From CAVQMB01 sp963713445 (GTDB lineage Bacteria > Pseudomonadota > Gammaproteobacteria > Competibacterales > Competibacteraceae), in contig CAVQMB010000005.1 of the NCBI GenBank assembly GCA_963713445.1, positions 1-64,000 of the forward strand: DNA of 64,000 nt, given 5' to 3'. Positions 44,752 to 53,777 of this stretch are shown here, piece after piece. The notes beneath the pieces were generated by a model. The model ran no database searches, was not told where the DNA came from, and worked only from the letters and a program-made list of their open reading frames with translations. The first letter of the stretch is position 1, and every line of letters begins with the position of its first letter. Position numbers and translations under genes: made by a program.

Positions 44752-44854
44752 AACCGCCGACATTACCATTTGATTGCTCTATCTGAGCGGGCTCACTGGT
44801 CTAATCCATTCTCATTACCATTTAAACATTACATATTTTGATACTACAAACTGT

Positions 44855-45694
44855 ATGAAGACATTTTTGAAATCCAACGCCAACGTCGGTGTCTACGTCG
44901 ACGCCGCCAATATTTCCCGCAACGGTGGCAATCGCCTGCGCTACGATGTGCTGCGCGAGTTCGCTTGCCGGGACCATGCCGAGGCGTTGCGCCTCAATGT
45001 CTATCTGGCTTACGACGAGGATCGCGCTGAGAGTAATGCCGTTTACCGGGACAAAGCCCGGGCCTACCAGTCCGCGCTACGCGAGATCGGTTATAAGGTG
45101 ATCGAAAAACGCGTGCGCTGGTTCACCGATGAATCCGGCAACCGCTACGGTAAGGCCAACGCCGACCTCGACATGGCAGTGGATGTGCTGCTGCAGTCCG
45201 AGAACCTCGACCGGGTGTTGTTGGTCACCGGCGATGGCGATTTCGTGCAGGTGGTGCGGGCCCTGCAGAACAAGGGCTGTCGGGTCGAAGTGCTGGCGTT
45301 CGACAACGTCTCCGAGGAACTGCGTCGGGAAGCCGACATGTACATATCCGGTTACCTGGTACCGGATCTGCTGCCCGCGCGCAACGACGAACCGCAGGCC
45401 GGGCAATGGGGCGAGCTGGGCTCACGGGTGCGTGGCTATTGCTATCACCACGACGACAACAAGAGCTACGGTTTCATGCGGTTTCTGGTGAGACTGTCGC
45501 CATATCTGTGGAAGACTGACTCGCGCGACGACCAGTCGCCATACCGGACCGCGTTTTTTCACGATTCGAGTCTGCCGGAAGGTTTTAACGTGATGCGACT
45601 GCCATCGCGTAATCACATCTTTGAATTCACGCTGGCCGAACCAAATGGCAAGCAACCGGTGGCTGCCGATATCGTTCTGGTACATCCGAACTGA
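44855..45694 (+). CDS. LabA-like NYN-domain protein with a cold-shock-like C-terminal domain
   Basis: 279 residues. Residues 10-165 are a PIN-like NYN nuclease domain: VGVYVDAANISRNGGNRLRY, ANADLDMAVDVLLQ and VLLVTGDGDFVQVVRAL supply the acidic metal-site residues. Residues about 190-279 look like an OB/cold-shock domain: RVRGYCYHHDDNKSYGFMRF, then AFFHDSSLP, then FEFTLAEPNGKQPVAADI, mirroring the GxGFI, VFxH and QAANV strands of CspA. This implies an RNA-binding ribonuclease. An AT-rich leader (44815-44850) precedes it. It is intact. Confidence 0.8.
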   Translation: MKTFLKSNANVGVYVDAANISRNGGNRLRYDVLREFACRDHAEALRLNVYLAYDEDRAESNAVYRDKARAYQSALREIGYKVIEKRVRWFTDESGNRYGKANADLDMAVDVLLQSENLDRVLLVTGDGDFVQVVRALQNKGCRVEVLAFDNVSEELRREADMYISGYLVPDLLPARNDEPQAGQWGELGSRVRGYCYHHDDNKSYGFMRFLVRLSPYLWKTDSRDDQSPYRTAFFHDSSLPEGFNVMRLPSRNHIFEFTLAEPNGKQPVAADIVLVHPN

Positions 45695-45782
45695 TCCGTG
45701 GTCCTTGCGGCGGAACGGCCGCGCGACTGACAAATGATTTATCATGCATCTCATATGGCCTAAAAGAGGCGGATTTTTCGAC

Positions 45783-47927
45783 ATGCGAAGCAGACTTGCC
45801 TCTCTCTTGATGTACGCGCTGCTGGTGCTGATCGGCACTATTCCTGCGTGCGCCAACACAACCGCGGCCTCCGTCCAGGAACCGCAGGTTATTCATCCAG
45901 ATGGCGAGCAGGTCCAGCTCGATCAGACTATCGCTGGTCTGCTGACCTATTATCACTACCGCCAGGAGCCACTGAACGCGCAACGCGGTGCTGACATTCT
46001 GAAGGAGTACCTCAAGGCGCTGGATTACAATCGAAGTTATTTTGTGGCGAGCGACATTGCCCGGTTCGAGCGTTACCAGAGCAAGCTCGCCGAGGATCTA
46101 CGCCAGGGCGATCTGCAACCGGCTTACGCTATTTTCAATACCTATCTGCAGCGGCTGGCGGCACGCACCGCCTATGTCAAGTTGCGGCTCAGTCAGCCGT
46201 TTGATTTCGACGCCAATGAATCCTTCAAGCTGGATCGCAGCAAGTCGGCCTGGGCCAGCAGCAGGGATCAGCTTAATGACTACTGGCGACGGCGGCTCAA
46301 GAACGAGCTGCTGCAGCTGATGCTGGCGGGTAAGAATCTTGCCGGCGCCAAGAAGGTGTTGCTGCGGCGTTACCAGGACCGGCTGCACCGCATGGAACAG
46401 TACCATACCAACGACGTGTTCCAGCTTTATATGAACGCGGTGGCGTCCAGTTACGATCCGCATACGGCGTACTTTTCGCCGCGGGCCTCGGAGAACTTCA
46501 ACATCCAGATGAGCCTGTCGCTGGACGGCATTGGCTCGGTTCTACGCCTCGAAGATGAACAGATCAAGATCGTCGAGCTGGTGCCGGGTGGACCGGCTGC
46601 CCTGAGCGGCAAGCTGCATCCGGGTGATGCCATCGTCGGTGTCGGGCAGGGTCCCAAGGGTCCCATCAAGGATGTGGTCGGTTGGCGGCTGGACGACGTG
46701 GTCGACCTGATCCGTGGGCCGCGCGGCAGTGTGGTGCGCCTGGAAGTGCGTTCGGCTACCTCGACCGGCAAGACCGAGATCGTGAAGCTGGTACGCAACA
46801 AGATCAAGCTCGAGAAACAGGCCGCCCACAGTGCGATCAAGACGGTCCAGGAAGGCGGCCGGACATTGCGTATCGGGGTCATTACCGTGCCGGCATTCTA
46901 TAGCGATTTCGCCGCCGCTCAGCGTGGCGTTAAGGACTACCGCAGCACTACGCGTGATGTGCGCAAGCTGCTGACCAAACTCAAGGCGCAGCACATCGAC
47001 GGTCTCATTATTGACCTGCGCAATAATGGCGGCGGTGCCTTGCAGGAAGCCATCGAGATGACCGGTCTGTTTATTCCCAAGGGCCCGGTGGTGCAGGTCC
47101 GCAACGTCAAGGGCAAGGTCGATGTCGAGCGCGATCCCGATCACGGCCAGGCCTACAGTGGACCAATGGCGGTGCTGGTCAATCGCTTCAGTGCATCGGC
47201 CTCGGAGATCTTTTCCGCCGCGCTTCAGGACTACGGCCGGGCCTTGATTCTGGGATCACCCACTTTTGGCAAGGGTACCGTGCAGACCCTGGTCGATCTG
47301 AACCGCTTTCTGCCGGATATCAAGAGTCCGCTGGGCCAGCTCAAGCTGACCATTGCCAAGTTCTACCGCGTTAGTGGCGGCAGTACCCAGTTGCGTGGGG
47401 TGACACCGGATATCAGCTTCCCGACGGCGGTGGACAGCAAGGATGTCGGCGAGAGTGCGGAGGATTTCGCCTTGCCGTGGGATCATATTAAACCGCTCAA
47501 GCACTCGCATGGCAAAGACCTCAGCCAGTACCTGCCCGAGCTGCGCAAGCTGCATCAGCAACGCATCGCCCACGATCCGGAGTTCCAGGCTTATCTGGCC
47601 GATGTCAAGGCGGCCCGGCAAGCCCGCCAGCGCACCGAGGTATCGCTGGACGAAAGCCAGCGTAAAGCGGCCTACCATAAAGCTGAACTCGAGGAGCTTG
47701 CCAGCCGCAATCGCTGGCGGGCCGTCAAAGGTTTGCCGCCACTGCAGCTGGGTCAGCTGAAAAAGACCGCGCTCAAGGCTGCCGACGACAATGCGGCCGG
47801 TGATACCAGTACCCCCGCCGGCCAGCATCCTGATGCGTTGCTCGACGAGAGCGCTCACATCGTGGCGGACTACGCGACTTTGCTAGTCCGTCACGCTGAC
47901 GATGGCACGCTGGTGATGAGCAACTAA
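45783..47927 (+). CDS. prc: Tail-specific carboxy-terminal protease Prc
   Basis: 714 residues: signal peptide (LASLLMYALLVLIGTIPACA), N-terminal helical domain, PDZ (about 235-320, FNIQMSLSLDGIGSVLRLED) and the S41 protease core. The catalytic serine is in NRFSASASEIFSAAL and the lysine in GSPTFGKGTVQTL. A C-terminal DUF3340-like domain follows. It degrades periplasmic proteins and controls murein hydrolases. The start ATG 45783 fits the signal peptide and the AGAGGCGG site; ATG 45744 would add 13 residues. The last bases overlap tail-to-tail with the dgcA gene. Confidence 0.93.
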   Translation: MRSRLASLLMYALLVLIGTIPACANTTAASVQEPQVIHPDGEQVQLDQTIAGLLTYYHYRQEPLNAQRGADILKEYLKALDYNRSYFVASDIARFERYQSKLAEDLRQGDLQPAYAIFNTYLQRLAARTAYVKLRLSQPFDFDANESFKLDRSKSAWASSRDQLNDYWRRRLKNELLQLMLAGKNLAGAKKVLLRRYQDRLHRMEQYHTNDVFQLYMNAVASSYDPHTAYFSPRASENFNIQMSLSLDGIGSVLRLEDEQIKIVELVPGGPAALSGKLHPGDAIVGVGQGPKGPIKDVVGWRLDDVVDLIRGPRGSVVRLEVRSATSTGKTEIVKLVRNKIKLEKQAAHSAIKTVQEGGRTLRIGVITVPAFYSDFAAAQRGVKDYRSTTRDVRKLLTKLKAQHIDGLIIDLRNNGGGALQEAIEMTGLFIPKGPVVQVRNVKGKVDVERDPDHGQAYSGPMAVLVNRFSASASEIFSAALQDYGRALILGSPTFGKGTVQTLVDLNRFLPDIKSPLGQLKLTIAKFYRVSGGSTQLRGVTPDISFPTAVDSKDVGESAEDFALPWDHIKPLKHSHGKDLSQYLPELRKLHQQRIAHDPEFQAYLADVKAARQARQRTEVSLDESQRKAAYHKAELEELASRNRWRAVKGLPPLQLGQLKKTALKAADDNAAGDTSTPAGQHPDALLDESAHIVADYATLLVRHADDGTLVMSN

Positions 47928-48925
47928 CCCCACAGTGCCGCCGTCGCGGGTTCGATCAGGCTGCCCTGGAAAGCCAGGGCGGGTTCTCGGTCCCGGGCCA
48001 GTTGCAGCGGGCCGTCCAGATCGACGACGCGGGCGCCCTGGGCCACCAGCAACGCCGGGGCCATGGCCAGCGAAGTGCCGACCATGCAGCCGACCATGAT
48101 TTCGAAGCCGGCAGCCTCGGCAGCCTGGCGCAGCGCCAGGGCCTCGGTCAAACCGCCGGTCTTGTCGAGTTTGATGTTGATCAGGTCGTAGCGGCCCGTT
48201 AGAGCGGGCAGCGTGGCGCGGTCGTGGCAGGATTCATCGGCGCAAACGGGTATTGGGCGGGGTAATTCCGCCAGTGCCTGATCGGCGCCGGCGGCAAACG
48301 GCTGTTCGATCAACGCCACGCCGAGTCTGGCAAAAACAGGCGCCAGTGCCTGATAGTCGGATACCTGCCAGGCTTCGTTGGCATCGACCACGAGGCTGGC
48401 GAGCGGGGCATTTTGGCGCACGGCCTCTACCCGTGCCAGATCGGCTCCGTCGCCAGCCAGTTTGAGCTTGATCAATGGCCGCTGGGCCTGCTCACGCGCC
48501 GCGGCGGCCAGCGCTTCCGGCGTGTCAATGGCGAGCGTATAGGCTGTGATCACTGGTTGCGGCTTATCGAGGCCGGCCAGTTGCCACACTGCCTGGTGGG
48601 TCTGCTTGGCGGCCAGATCCCACAGCGCGCAGTCAATCGCATTGCGGGCGGCTCCAGCGGGCAGCCGCTGTTGCAGTGCCTGCCGTTCCAGCCCGCCCTC
48701 GAGTTCCGGCCGCAGATCCTCGATCCGTGCCATCACGCTTGCTACGGTTTCGTCGTAACGCGCATAAGGGCGGCATTCGCCGCGGCCGATCGCAGTCCCG
48801 GTCCGGATTTCCACCACCACGACGTCGGCTGCCCGCACGCTGCCGTGGGCGATACGCCAGACGCCGCGGGTCGGCCAGGTTTCCTGCCGGATGTCCAGAT
48901 GCCGGCCGGCGGCGCCGGCCGTCAT
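47924..48925 (-). CDS. dgcA: N-acetyl-D-glutamate racemase DgcA / dipeptide epimerase (enolase superfamily)
   Basis: 333 residues, muconate-lactonizing subgroup. The catalytic lysines are in LIKLKLAGDG and INIKLDKTGG, and the metal ligands in VVDANEAW, IEQPF and CADESC. AEE-type dipeptide epimerases (YcjG) have the same architecture. Its 4-bp overlap with a DUF1611 gene is the arrangement described for the DgcN-DgcA D-glutamate pathway, in which DgcN acetylates D-glutamate and DgcA racemises the product. The context therefore favours DgcA over a murein dipeptide epimerase. Confidence 0.75.
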   Translation of the reverse strand: MTAGAAGRHLDIRQETWPTRGVWRIAHGSVRAADVVVVEIRTGTAIGRGECRPYARYDETVASVMARIEDLRPELEGGLERQALQQRLPAGAARNAIDCALWDLAAKQTHQAVWQLAGLDKPQPVITAYTLAIDTPEALAAAAREQAQRPLIKLKLAGDGADLARVEAVRQNAPLASLVVDANEAWQVSDYQALAPVFARLGVALIEQPFAAGADQALAELPRPIPVCADESCHDRATLPALTGRYDLINIKLDKTGGLTEALALRQAAEAAGFEIMVGCMVGTSLAMAPALLVAQGARVVDLDGPLQLARDREPALAFQGSLIEPATAALWG

Positions 48926-49929
48926 AGCCCGGCCATAGCATCGACCAGAGGCGCGACACCGTCACGCACCGGGTCGATGCACGGCAGACCGAGTTGATCC
49001 GCAGTCTGTTGCAGCAGCGCCCGGGCCGCTCCCGGCTGCAGTGCGGCAGTGTTGATAGCGCAGCCAATCACCCGGGCCGCAGGATTGGCCAGCCGCGCTG
49101 CGGTTTCGTTGGTGGCGCTGCACGCCGTCAGGCTCGGCAGCGGATAGTCCGGCAAGCCGCGCATGTGGGTCCGGGTCGGCTCGTGGCACAATACCAGGGC
49201 ATCGGGCTGGGCGCCGTGCAGCAGACCCAGACTGACGCCGGCGAACGAAACATGAAACAGCGAGCCTTGCCCTTCGATGATGTCCCAGTGCCCGGGTTCA
49301 TTGGCAGGGCTGATCTGTTCCACCGCGCCGGAAATGAAATCGGCTACTACGGCATCCACCGAAATGCCGGTGCCGGCGATGAAGATGCCGGTCTGGCCAG
49401 TGGCGCGGAAGCTGGCCGGAAGGCCGCGCTGGTGTAATTCGCGCTCGATGGCCAGGGCAGTGTACATTTTGCCCACCGAGCAGTCGGTGCCCACCGTCAG
49501 CAGACGCTTGCCGCTGCGTTTGCGTCCGTTGGCGACTGCCAGCTCGACGGTGGGATGACGCACGTCGGTTAGCCGGCGCCCGTGCCGGGCAGCGCTGGCC
49601 GCCAGCTCGGGTACACTGCTAAGCCGGCCATGGAGACCGCTGGCGATGTCCATCCCGGCGGCCAGCGCGGCTTCCAGGGTGGCGATCCACTGTTGGGAAA
49701 AGTGCCCGCCACGGTTGGCGACGCCGACGATCAGGGTGCGCACCCCGCGCGCGGCCGCCTGCTCAATGGTCAGGTCCGCCAACCCCAGATCAGCTTTGCA
49801 GCCCGGCAAGCGCAACTGGCCGAGGCAGTCGGCGGGGCGCCAGTGGGCTACGCCGGCGGCGGTTTTGGCGGCCAGCTGATCGGGTGCGTCGCCCAAAAAC
49901 AGCAGATAGGGTTTGTCGATGGTTTCCAT
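48922..49929 (-). CDS. dgcN: DUF1611 protein, probable D-glutamate N-acetyltransferase DgcN
   Basis: 335 residues. An N-terminal Rossmann-like region (about 1-130) is followed by a P-loop-containing domain (VGTDCSVGKMYTALAIEREL; GTGISVDAVVADFISGAVEQ; IEGQGSLFHVSFAGVSLGLL). DUF1611 members paired with an enolase-superfamily racemase are DgcN. The start METIDKPYLLFLGDAPDQ at 49929 is preferred; the frame is open further up. It diverges from the FAD oxidoreductase with only 38 bp between the starts, so both promoters must overlap. Confidence 0.75.
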   Translation of the reverse strand: METIDKPYLLFLGDAPDQLAAKTAAGVAHWRPADCLGQLRLPGCKADLGLADLTIEQAAARGVRTLIVGVANRGGHFSQQWIATLEAALAAGMDIASGLHGRLSSVPELAASAARHGRRLTDVRHPTVELAVANGRKRSGKRLLTVGTDCSVGKMYTALAIERELHQRGLPASFRATGQTGIFIAGTGISVDAVVADFISGAVEQISPANEPGHWDIIEGQGSLFHVSFAGVSLGLLHGAQPDALVLCHEPTRTHMRGLPDYPLPSLTACSATNETAARLANPAARVIGCAINTAALQPGAARALLQQTADQLGLPCIDPVRDGVAPLVDAMAGL

Positions 49930-49967
49930 GAGAGTGTGGTTGTTGGCCAGGAGATTTGTTGCATAGT

Positions 49968-51317
49968 ATGCCTGCTCACCGTGTGCTTTATCATCCCGCC
50001 GCTTACGGGCCCCGGCCGGCGGCGAGTTACTGGCAGGCCAGTGCCGGCCCGGCACCATTGTTCGGACCGTTGGAGGGCGTCCGGCGCTGCCAGGTGGTTA
50101 TCGTCGGCGGCGGCTACACCGGTCTCAGCGCGGCGTTACATCTGGCGCGCGATCATGGCATCGATGTCTGCCTCCTGGAGGCAGCGCAACCAGGCTGGGG
50201 GGCGTCGGGGCGCAATGGCGGGTTCTGTTGTCTGGGTGGTGCCAAGTTGTCGTATCAGGATCTGATCCGCCGCTTCGGTCTGGAGGCCACCCAGGAGTTT
50301 TTCAATGCCCAGCGGGCCGCCATCGACCGGGTGCAGGACCTGGCGGGACAGGAAGCCATCACCTTGGATGGGCGAGGTGCCGGGGAGTACTGCCTGGCGC
50401 ATAAACCCAAACAGCTGGCCGAACTGGCGGACGAGGCTGAGCTCCTGCGAGCGACTTTTGGTGTGCGCTGCGAATTGCTGGTGCCTGCGGCGCTGGCGGA
50501 GCGGGGTGTGCGCGGCGCCGAGTGTTACGGCGGTTTATATACGCCGCTCGGGTTCGGGTTGCATCCGCTTAAGTATGCTCATGGCCTGGCCCGTGCCGCG
50601 AGCCGCCACGGGGCTTCATTGTTCGGCGACAGCCGGGTGTTGGCCTGGCACCGGGAAGCCGGCCGTCATCAGGTGATAACCAGCCACGGCCGGGTTGAGG
50701 CACAGACACTGATCCTGGCGGGCAATGGCTACAGCGATGAAGCCTGGCACCCGACGCTGGCCGGGGCACCCTTACCGGTATTATCCAGCATTCTGGTGAC
50801 GCGACCGCTTGCGCCCGACGAGCTGGCCGCACAAGGCTGGCGCAGCGAGGTGATGGCGTACGACAGCCGCCGGTTACTGCATTATTTCCGGCTCTTGCCG
50901 GACGGCCGGTTTTTGTTCGGTGGCCGCGGTGGGTTGACTGCGGCACCAGCGGCGGCGGCGAACCGCCGCGCCGTTCTGACCACGGAATTCCGGCGCGCCT
51001 TCCCGGCCTGGGGCAAGGTTGGGATTGACTATTTCTGGCAGGGACTGGCCTGTCTGGCCCGCGACCGGCTGCCACACGTCGGTGCACTGGCCGATGATCC
51101 GGCCGTGCTGATCGGTATGGCGTACCACGGCAACGGTGTGGCCTTGGCCGGCTGGAGCGGTCAGGCCCTGGCCCGGCTTGCAGCCGGTGATGCTGCTGCG
51201 GCCACGGTGCCGGCGTTGATGCGTCGGCCATTGCCGCACTTTCCCTGGCCCCGGTTGCGATTGCTGTATCTGTGGGCGGCCTACCGCGGATACCAATGGC
51301 TGGATGAATGGCGTTAG
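49968..51317 (+). CDS. FAD-dependent oxidoreductase (DadA / PuuB-like amine oxidase)
   Basis: About 449 residues: the N-terminal leader YHPAAYGPRPAASYWQAS is typical of gamma-glutamylputrescine oxidase-like enzymes. FAD motif VVIVGGGYTGLSAALHLARD and the C-terminal GMAYHGNGVALAGWSGQALA complete it. The likely reaction is oxidative deamination of an amino acid or polyamine derivative. TTG codons at 49956/49959 are nearer the AGGAG site, but the ATG at 49968 is used here. Divergent from dgcN, it may share its substrate stream. Confidence 0.8.
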   Translation: MPAHRVLYHPAAYGPRPAASYWQASAGPAPLFGPLEGVRRCQVVIVGGGYTGLSAALHLARDHGIDVCLLEAAQPGWGASGRNGGFCCLGGAKLSYQDLIRRFGLEATQEFFNAQRAAIDRVQDLAGQEAITLDGRGAGEYCLAHKPKQLAELADEAELLRATFGVRCELLVPAALAERGVRGAECYGGLYTPLGFGLHPLKYAHGLARAASRHGASLFGDSRVLAWHREAGRHQVITSHGRVEAQTLILAGNGYSDEAWHPTLAGAPLPVLSSILVTRPLAPDELAAQGWRSEVMAYDSRRLLHYFRLLPDGRFLFGGRGGLTAAPAAAANRRAVLTTEFRRAFPAWGKVGIDYFWQGLACLARDRLPHVGALADDPAVLIGMAYHGNGVALAGWSGQALARLAAGDAAAATVPALMRRPLPHFPWPRLRLLYLWAAYRGYQWLDEWR

Positions 51318-51356
51318 ACTGCGCCGAACCAACCACAGCTTCCCGAGGAATGCCTT

Positions 51357-51599
51357 ATGAGTGATCCTGTCATTGCCCAGCGCGGTCCGTTTGCGGTCGA
51401 GGTGCAAGCCGGTAAGACGTACTGGTGGTGCCGTTGTGGCCGCAGCAAGAATCAGCCGTTCTGTGATGGCTCCCATCAGGTCACCGAATTCACCCCGGTC
51501 AAATACACGGCAGAGGCCAGCAAGAAGGTGTTCTTCTGCGGCTGCAAACACACTGGCAATCAGCCCTTGTGCGACGGTACTCATCAAAGCGTCGGCTGA
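51357..51599 (+). CDS. Small CDGSH iron-sulfur protein, two motifs
   Basis: 80 residues with two CDGSH motifs: CRCGRSKNQPFCDGSH (residues 23-38) and CGCKHTGNQPLCDGTH. Each would bind a 2Fe-2S cluster through three Cys and one His. Bacterial tandem CDGSH proteins are cytoplasmic with unknown partners. It lies 39 bp after the FAD oxidase and could serve as its redox partner, which is inference. Confidence 0.92.
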   Translation: MSDPVIAQRGPFAVEVQAGKTYWWCRCGRSKNQPFCDGSHQVTEFTPVKYTAEASKKVFFCGCKHTGNQPLCDGTHQSVG

Positions 51600-51606
51600 G
51601 TCCGGT

Positions 51607-51726
51607 TCAGTGCGGTCCGCTCAGCCACCACGCGTAACCCAGCGAGGCGGCGCACAGCAGGATCAGCCACAGTGCGGCGGGTAGCACCGCCCGCCGCGAT
51701 CCGGGGCATGCCGGCGGCCAGCGCAC
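51607..51726 (-). CDS. Possible small single-pass membrane protein
   Basis: A 39-codon frame starting GTG at 51726 and ending in a hydrophobic helix (AALWLILLCAASLGYAWWLS). It lies just after the aldolase stop. There is no clear ribosome-binding site, so it may not be translated. Confidence 0.25.
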   Translation of the reverse strand: MRWPPACPGSRRAVLPAALWLILLCAASLGYAWWLSGPH

Positions 51727-51772
51727 TGTAACCCTGCTGTGGCGTTCAGCGATACGGCGGTGGTTGTCGCGG

Positions 51773-52552
51773 TCAGCTGTGGAATGCCAAGTCGTCCGCT
51801 GCCAGCAGGCGCAGATAAGCCTCCCATTCGATGTCACGCTGCGTCGGGTTGTCGGCCCGGCTGTCCTGGTACCAGCGATACTGCGCAGCGGTCTTTTCAC
51901 ATACCGCTGTGGTCGGCAATCGCAGCGCGCTGCCGCCGGCTTGGGCGGCCAACTGGGCTTCACAGGCGCGGTTGAGGTTGACCATTAGTTTGAACGCCTC
52001 GGCAACGTCGCGGCCGACCGTCAGCAGACCATGATTGCGCAGAATCAGCACGGCATGATTGCCCAGGTCGGCGACCAGACGGGTTCGCTCGTCCAGATCC
52101 AGGGCAATGCCTTCGTAATCGTGGTAGCCGATCCGGTTGTAGAACTGCAGGGCCCATTGATTGAGCGGCAGCAGTCCGTCCTCCTGCGACGACACGGCGA
52201 CACCGGCGACGGTATGCGTGTGCAGCACGCAACCGACTTCCGGCCGGGCGGCGTGGATGGCACTGTGAATGGTGAAACCGGCCGGATTGATGCCGCGGCC
52301 GCTATCATCGGCGACGATGCTGCCGTCCGCGTCGACCTTGACCAGTGCGGCGGGTGTGATTTCGTGAAACCACAGGCCGTAAGGATTGAGCAGAAAGTGG
52401 TCGGGTTGTTCTGGTACCCGGGCTGAGATGTGAGTGTAGATCACATCGTCCAGGCCGAGCCGCGCGATCATACGATAGGCGGCCGCCAGGTCGCGGCGGG
52501 CGTCGGTTTCAGTATACGGTGCATCTTGCTGAGGGTTATGGCCGGAGTCCAT
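51773..52552 (-). CDS. Class II aldolase/adducin family protein
   Basis: 259 residues: zinc ligands in VGCVLHTHTVAGVAVS and LRNHGLLTVG, and the loop SARVPEQPDHFLLNPYGLWF. Members are fuculose-phosphate-type aldolases, ribulose-5-phosphate epimerases or adducin-like proteins; the subgroup with this N-terminal extension is common beside amino-acid and C4-acid genes and has no assigned substrate. The gene is intact and stands alone on the - strand between + strand genes. Confidence 0.85.
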   Translation of the reverse strand: MDSGHNPQQDAPYTETDARRDLAAAYRMIARLGLDDVIYTHISARVPEQPDHFLLNPYGLWFHEITPAALVKVDADGSIVADDSGRGINPAGFTIHSAIHAARPEVGCVLHTHTVAGVAVSSQEDGLLPLNQWALQFYNRIGYHDYEGIALDLDERTRLVADLGNHAVLILRNHGLLTVGRDVAEAFKLMVNLNRACEAQLAAQAGGSALRLPTTAVCEKTAAQYRWYQDSRADNPTQRDIEWEAYLRLLAADDLAFHS

Positions 52553-52733
52553 TGGGACCTCGCTCTGAGATTCGTATTGGCCTGCGCAACCTAGTCAGAC
52601 GTCACGCGCCTGTCAATGCCACTGGCCGGTGGAGGACCTGTTGGAGTTGGCTGGCAGGCGATCTAGAATGGGTCAGACGGCGCCCTGTGCCCGACGTCCA
52701 TCCCCGGCGTATTACCCAGGAGCTAGTCAGCTT

Positions 52734-53777
52734 ATGAAGGTCATTTACAGCGCAGCCCATCGCCAGCACGAACCGACCTTTTTTCTGGTGCGCGGTGTGG
52801 CCCGGGACAGCGCTGAGCAGCCGGAGCGGGCCGAGCGTCTCCTGGCTGCGGTGCGTCGGGTCGGCTACCCGGTGAGTTTGCCTGACGATTATGGTCGCGG
52901 GCCGATTGCCGCAGTGCATACCCCGGAATACCTGGCATTTCTGGAAACGGCCTACACTCAATGGCAGGCGCTGGGCGACAGTGCGACCGAAATCATACCG
53001 AATGTCCATCCGGCTCGGACGCCGGCCGTCTATCCGCGCTCAGTCGTCGGGCGTGCCGGCTGGCACATGGCCGACACCGCCTGCCCGATCGGCCAGCATA
53101 CCTTCGCGGCGGCCTGTGCCTCAGCCGGGGTGGCGGTCAGTGCTGCCGAACTGATCCTGGCCGGGGAGCCGGCCGCTTATGCCCTGTGTCGGCCGCCGGG
53201 ACACCATGCCTATACCGACATGGCCGGCGGTTTCTGCTTTCTCAACAATACCGCCATCGCCGCCCAGCATTTGCGCCGGCGCTTCGATCGTGTCGCTATC
53301 CTCGACATCGACGTGCATCACGGCAACGGTACCCAGGGGATTTTCTATCAGCGGGCGGATGTGTTGACGGTGTCGTTGCATGCTGATCCGGCGGACTATT
53401 ACCCGTTTTTCTGGGGCCACGCGCACGAGCGCGGCGTCGCTGCCGGCACCGGCTACAACTTGAATATTCCGCTGCCGCTGGGTACTGGTGACGACGGCTG
53501 GCTGGCTGCGTTGCAGCCAGCCCTGGAGCGCATCCGCGAGTTTGCGCCGGGGGCACTGGTAGTGGCGTTGGGCCTGGATGCCTACGGTGGCGACCCGTTG
53601 GCCGCGCTATGCCTTACCACCGCCGGCTTCGGCCATATCGGCGCGTGTATCGCCGCTCTTGGCCTGCCGACGGTGCTGGTTCAGGAGGGTGGGTATCTGT
53701 CGGCCGCACTCGGCGAGAATCTGATAAGTTTCCTGCACGGGTTCGAGCAGCATGGCCGCCGTAGCGGGGACCGGTGA
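52734..53777 (+). CDS. Histone deacetylase-like amidohydrolase (acetylpolyamine amidohydrolase type)
   Basis: 347 residues of the HDAC superfamily. CRPPGHHAYTDMAGGFCFLN carries the two active-site histidines, and AILDIDVHHGNGTQGIFY the zinc aspartate and histidine. YDGxD-like ALGLDAYGGDPLAAL and GGYLSAALG complete the site. In bacteria such enzymes remove acetyl from polyamines or other amines. Length and the N-terminal loop (ERAERLLAAVRR) fit acetylpolyamine amidohydrolases. ATG 52734 follows CCAGGAGC. The stop shares a base with the next start. Confidence 0.85.
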   Translation: MKVIYSAAHRQHEPTFFLVRGVARDSAEQPERAERLLAAVRRVGYPVSLPDDYGRGPIAAVHTPEYLAFLETAYTQWQALGDSATEIIPNVHPARTPAVYPRSVVGRAGWHMADTACPIGQHTFAAACASAGVAVSAAELILAGEPAAYALCRPPGHHAYTDMAGGFCFLNNTAIAAQHLRRRFDRVAILDIDVHHGNGTQGIFYQRADVLTVSLHADPADYYPFFWGHAHERGVAAGTGYNLNIPLPLGTGDDGWLAALQPALERIREFAPGALVVALGLDAYGGDPLAALCLTTAGFGHIGACIAALGLPTVLVQEGGYLSAALGENLISFLHGFEQHGRRSGDR

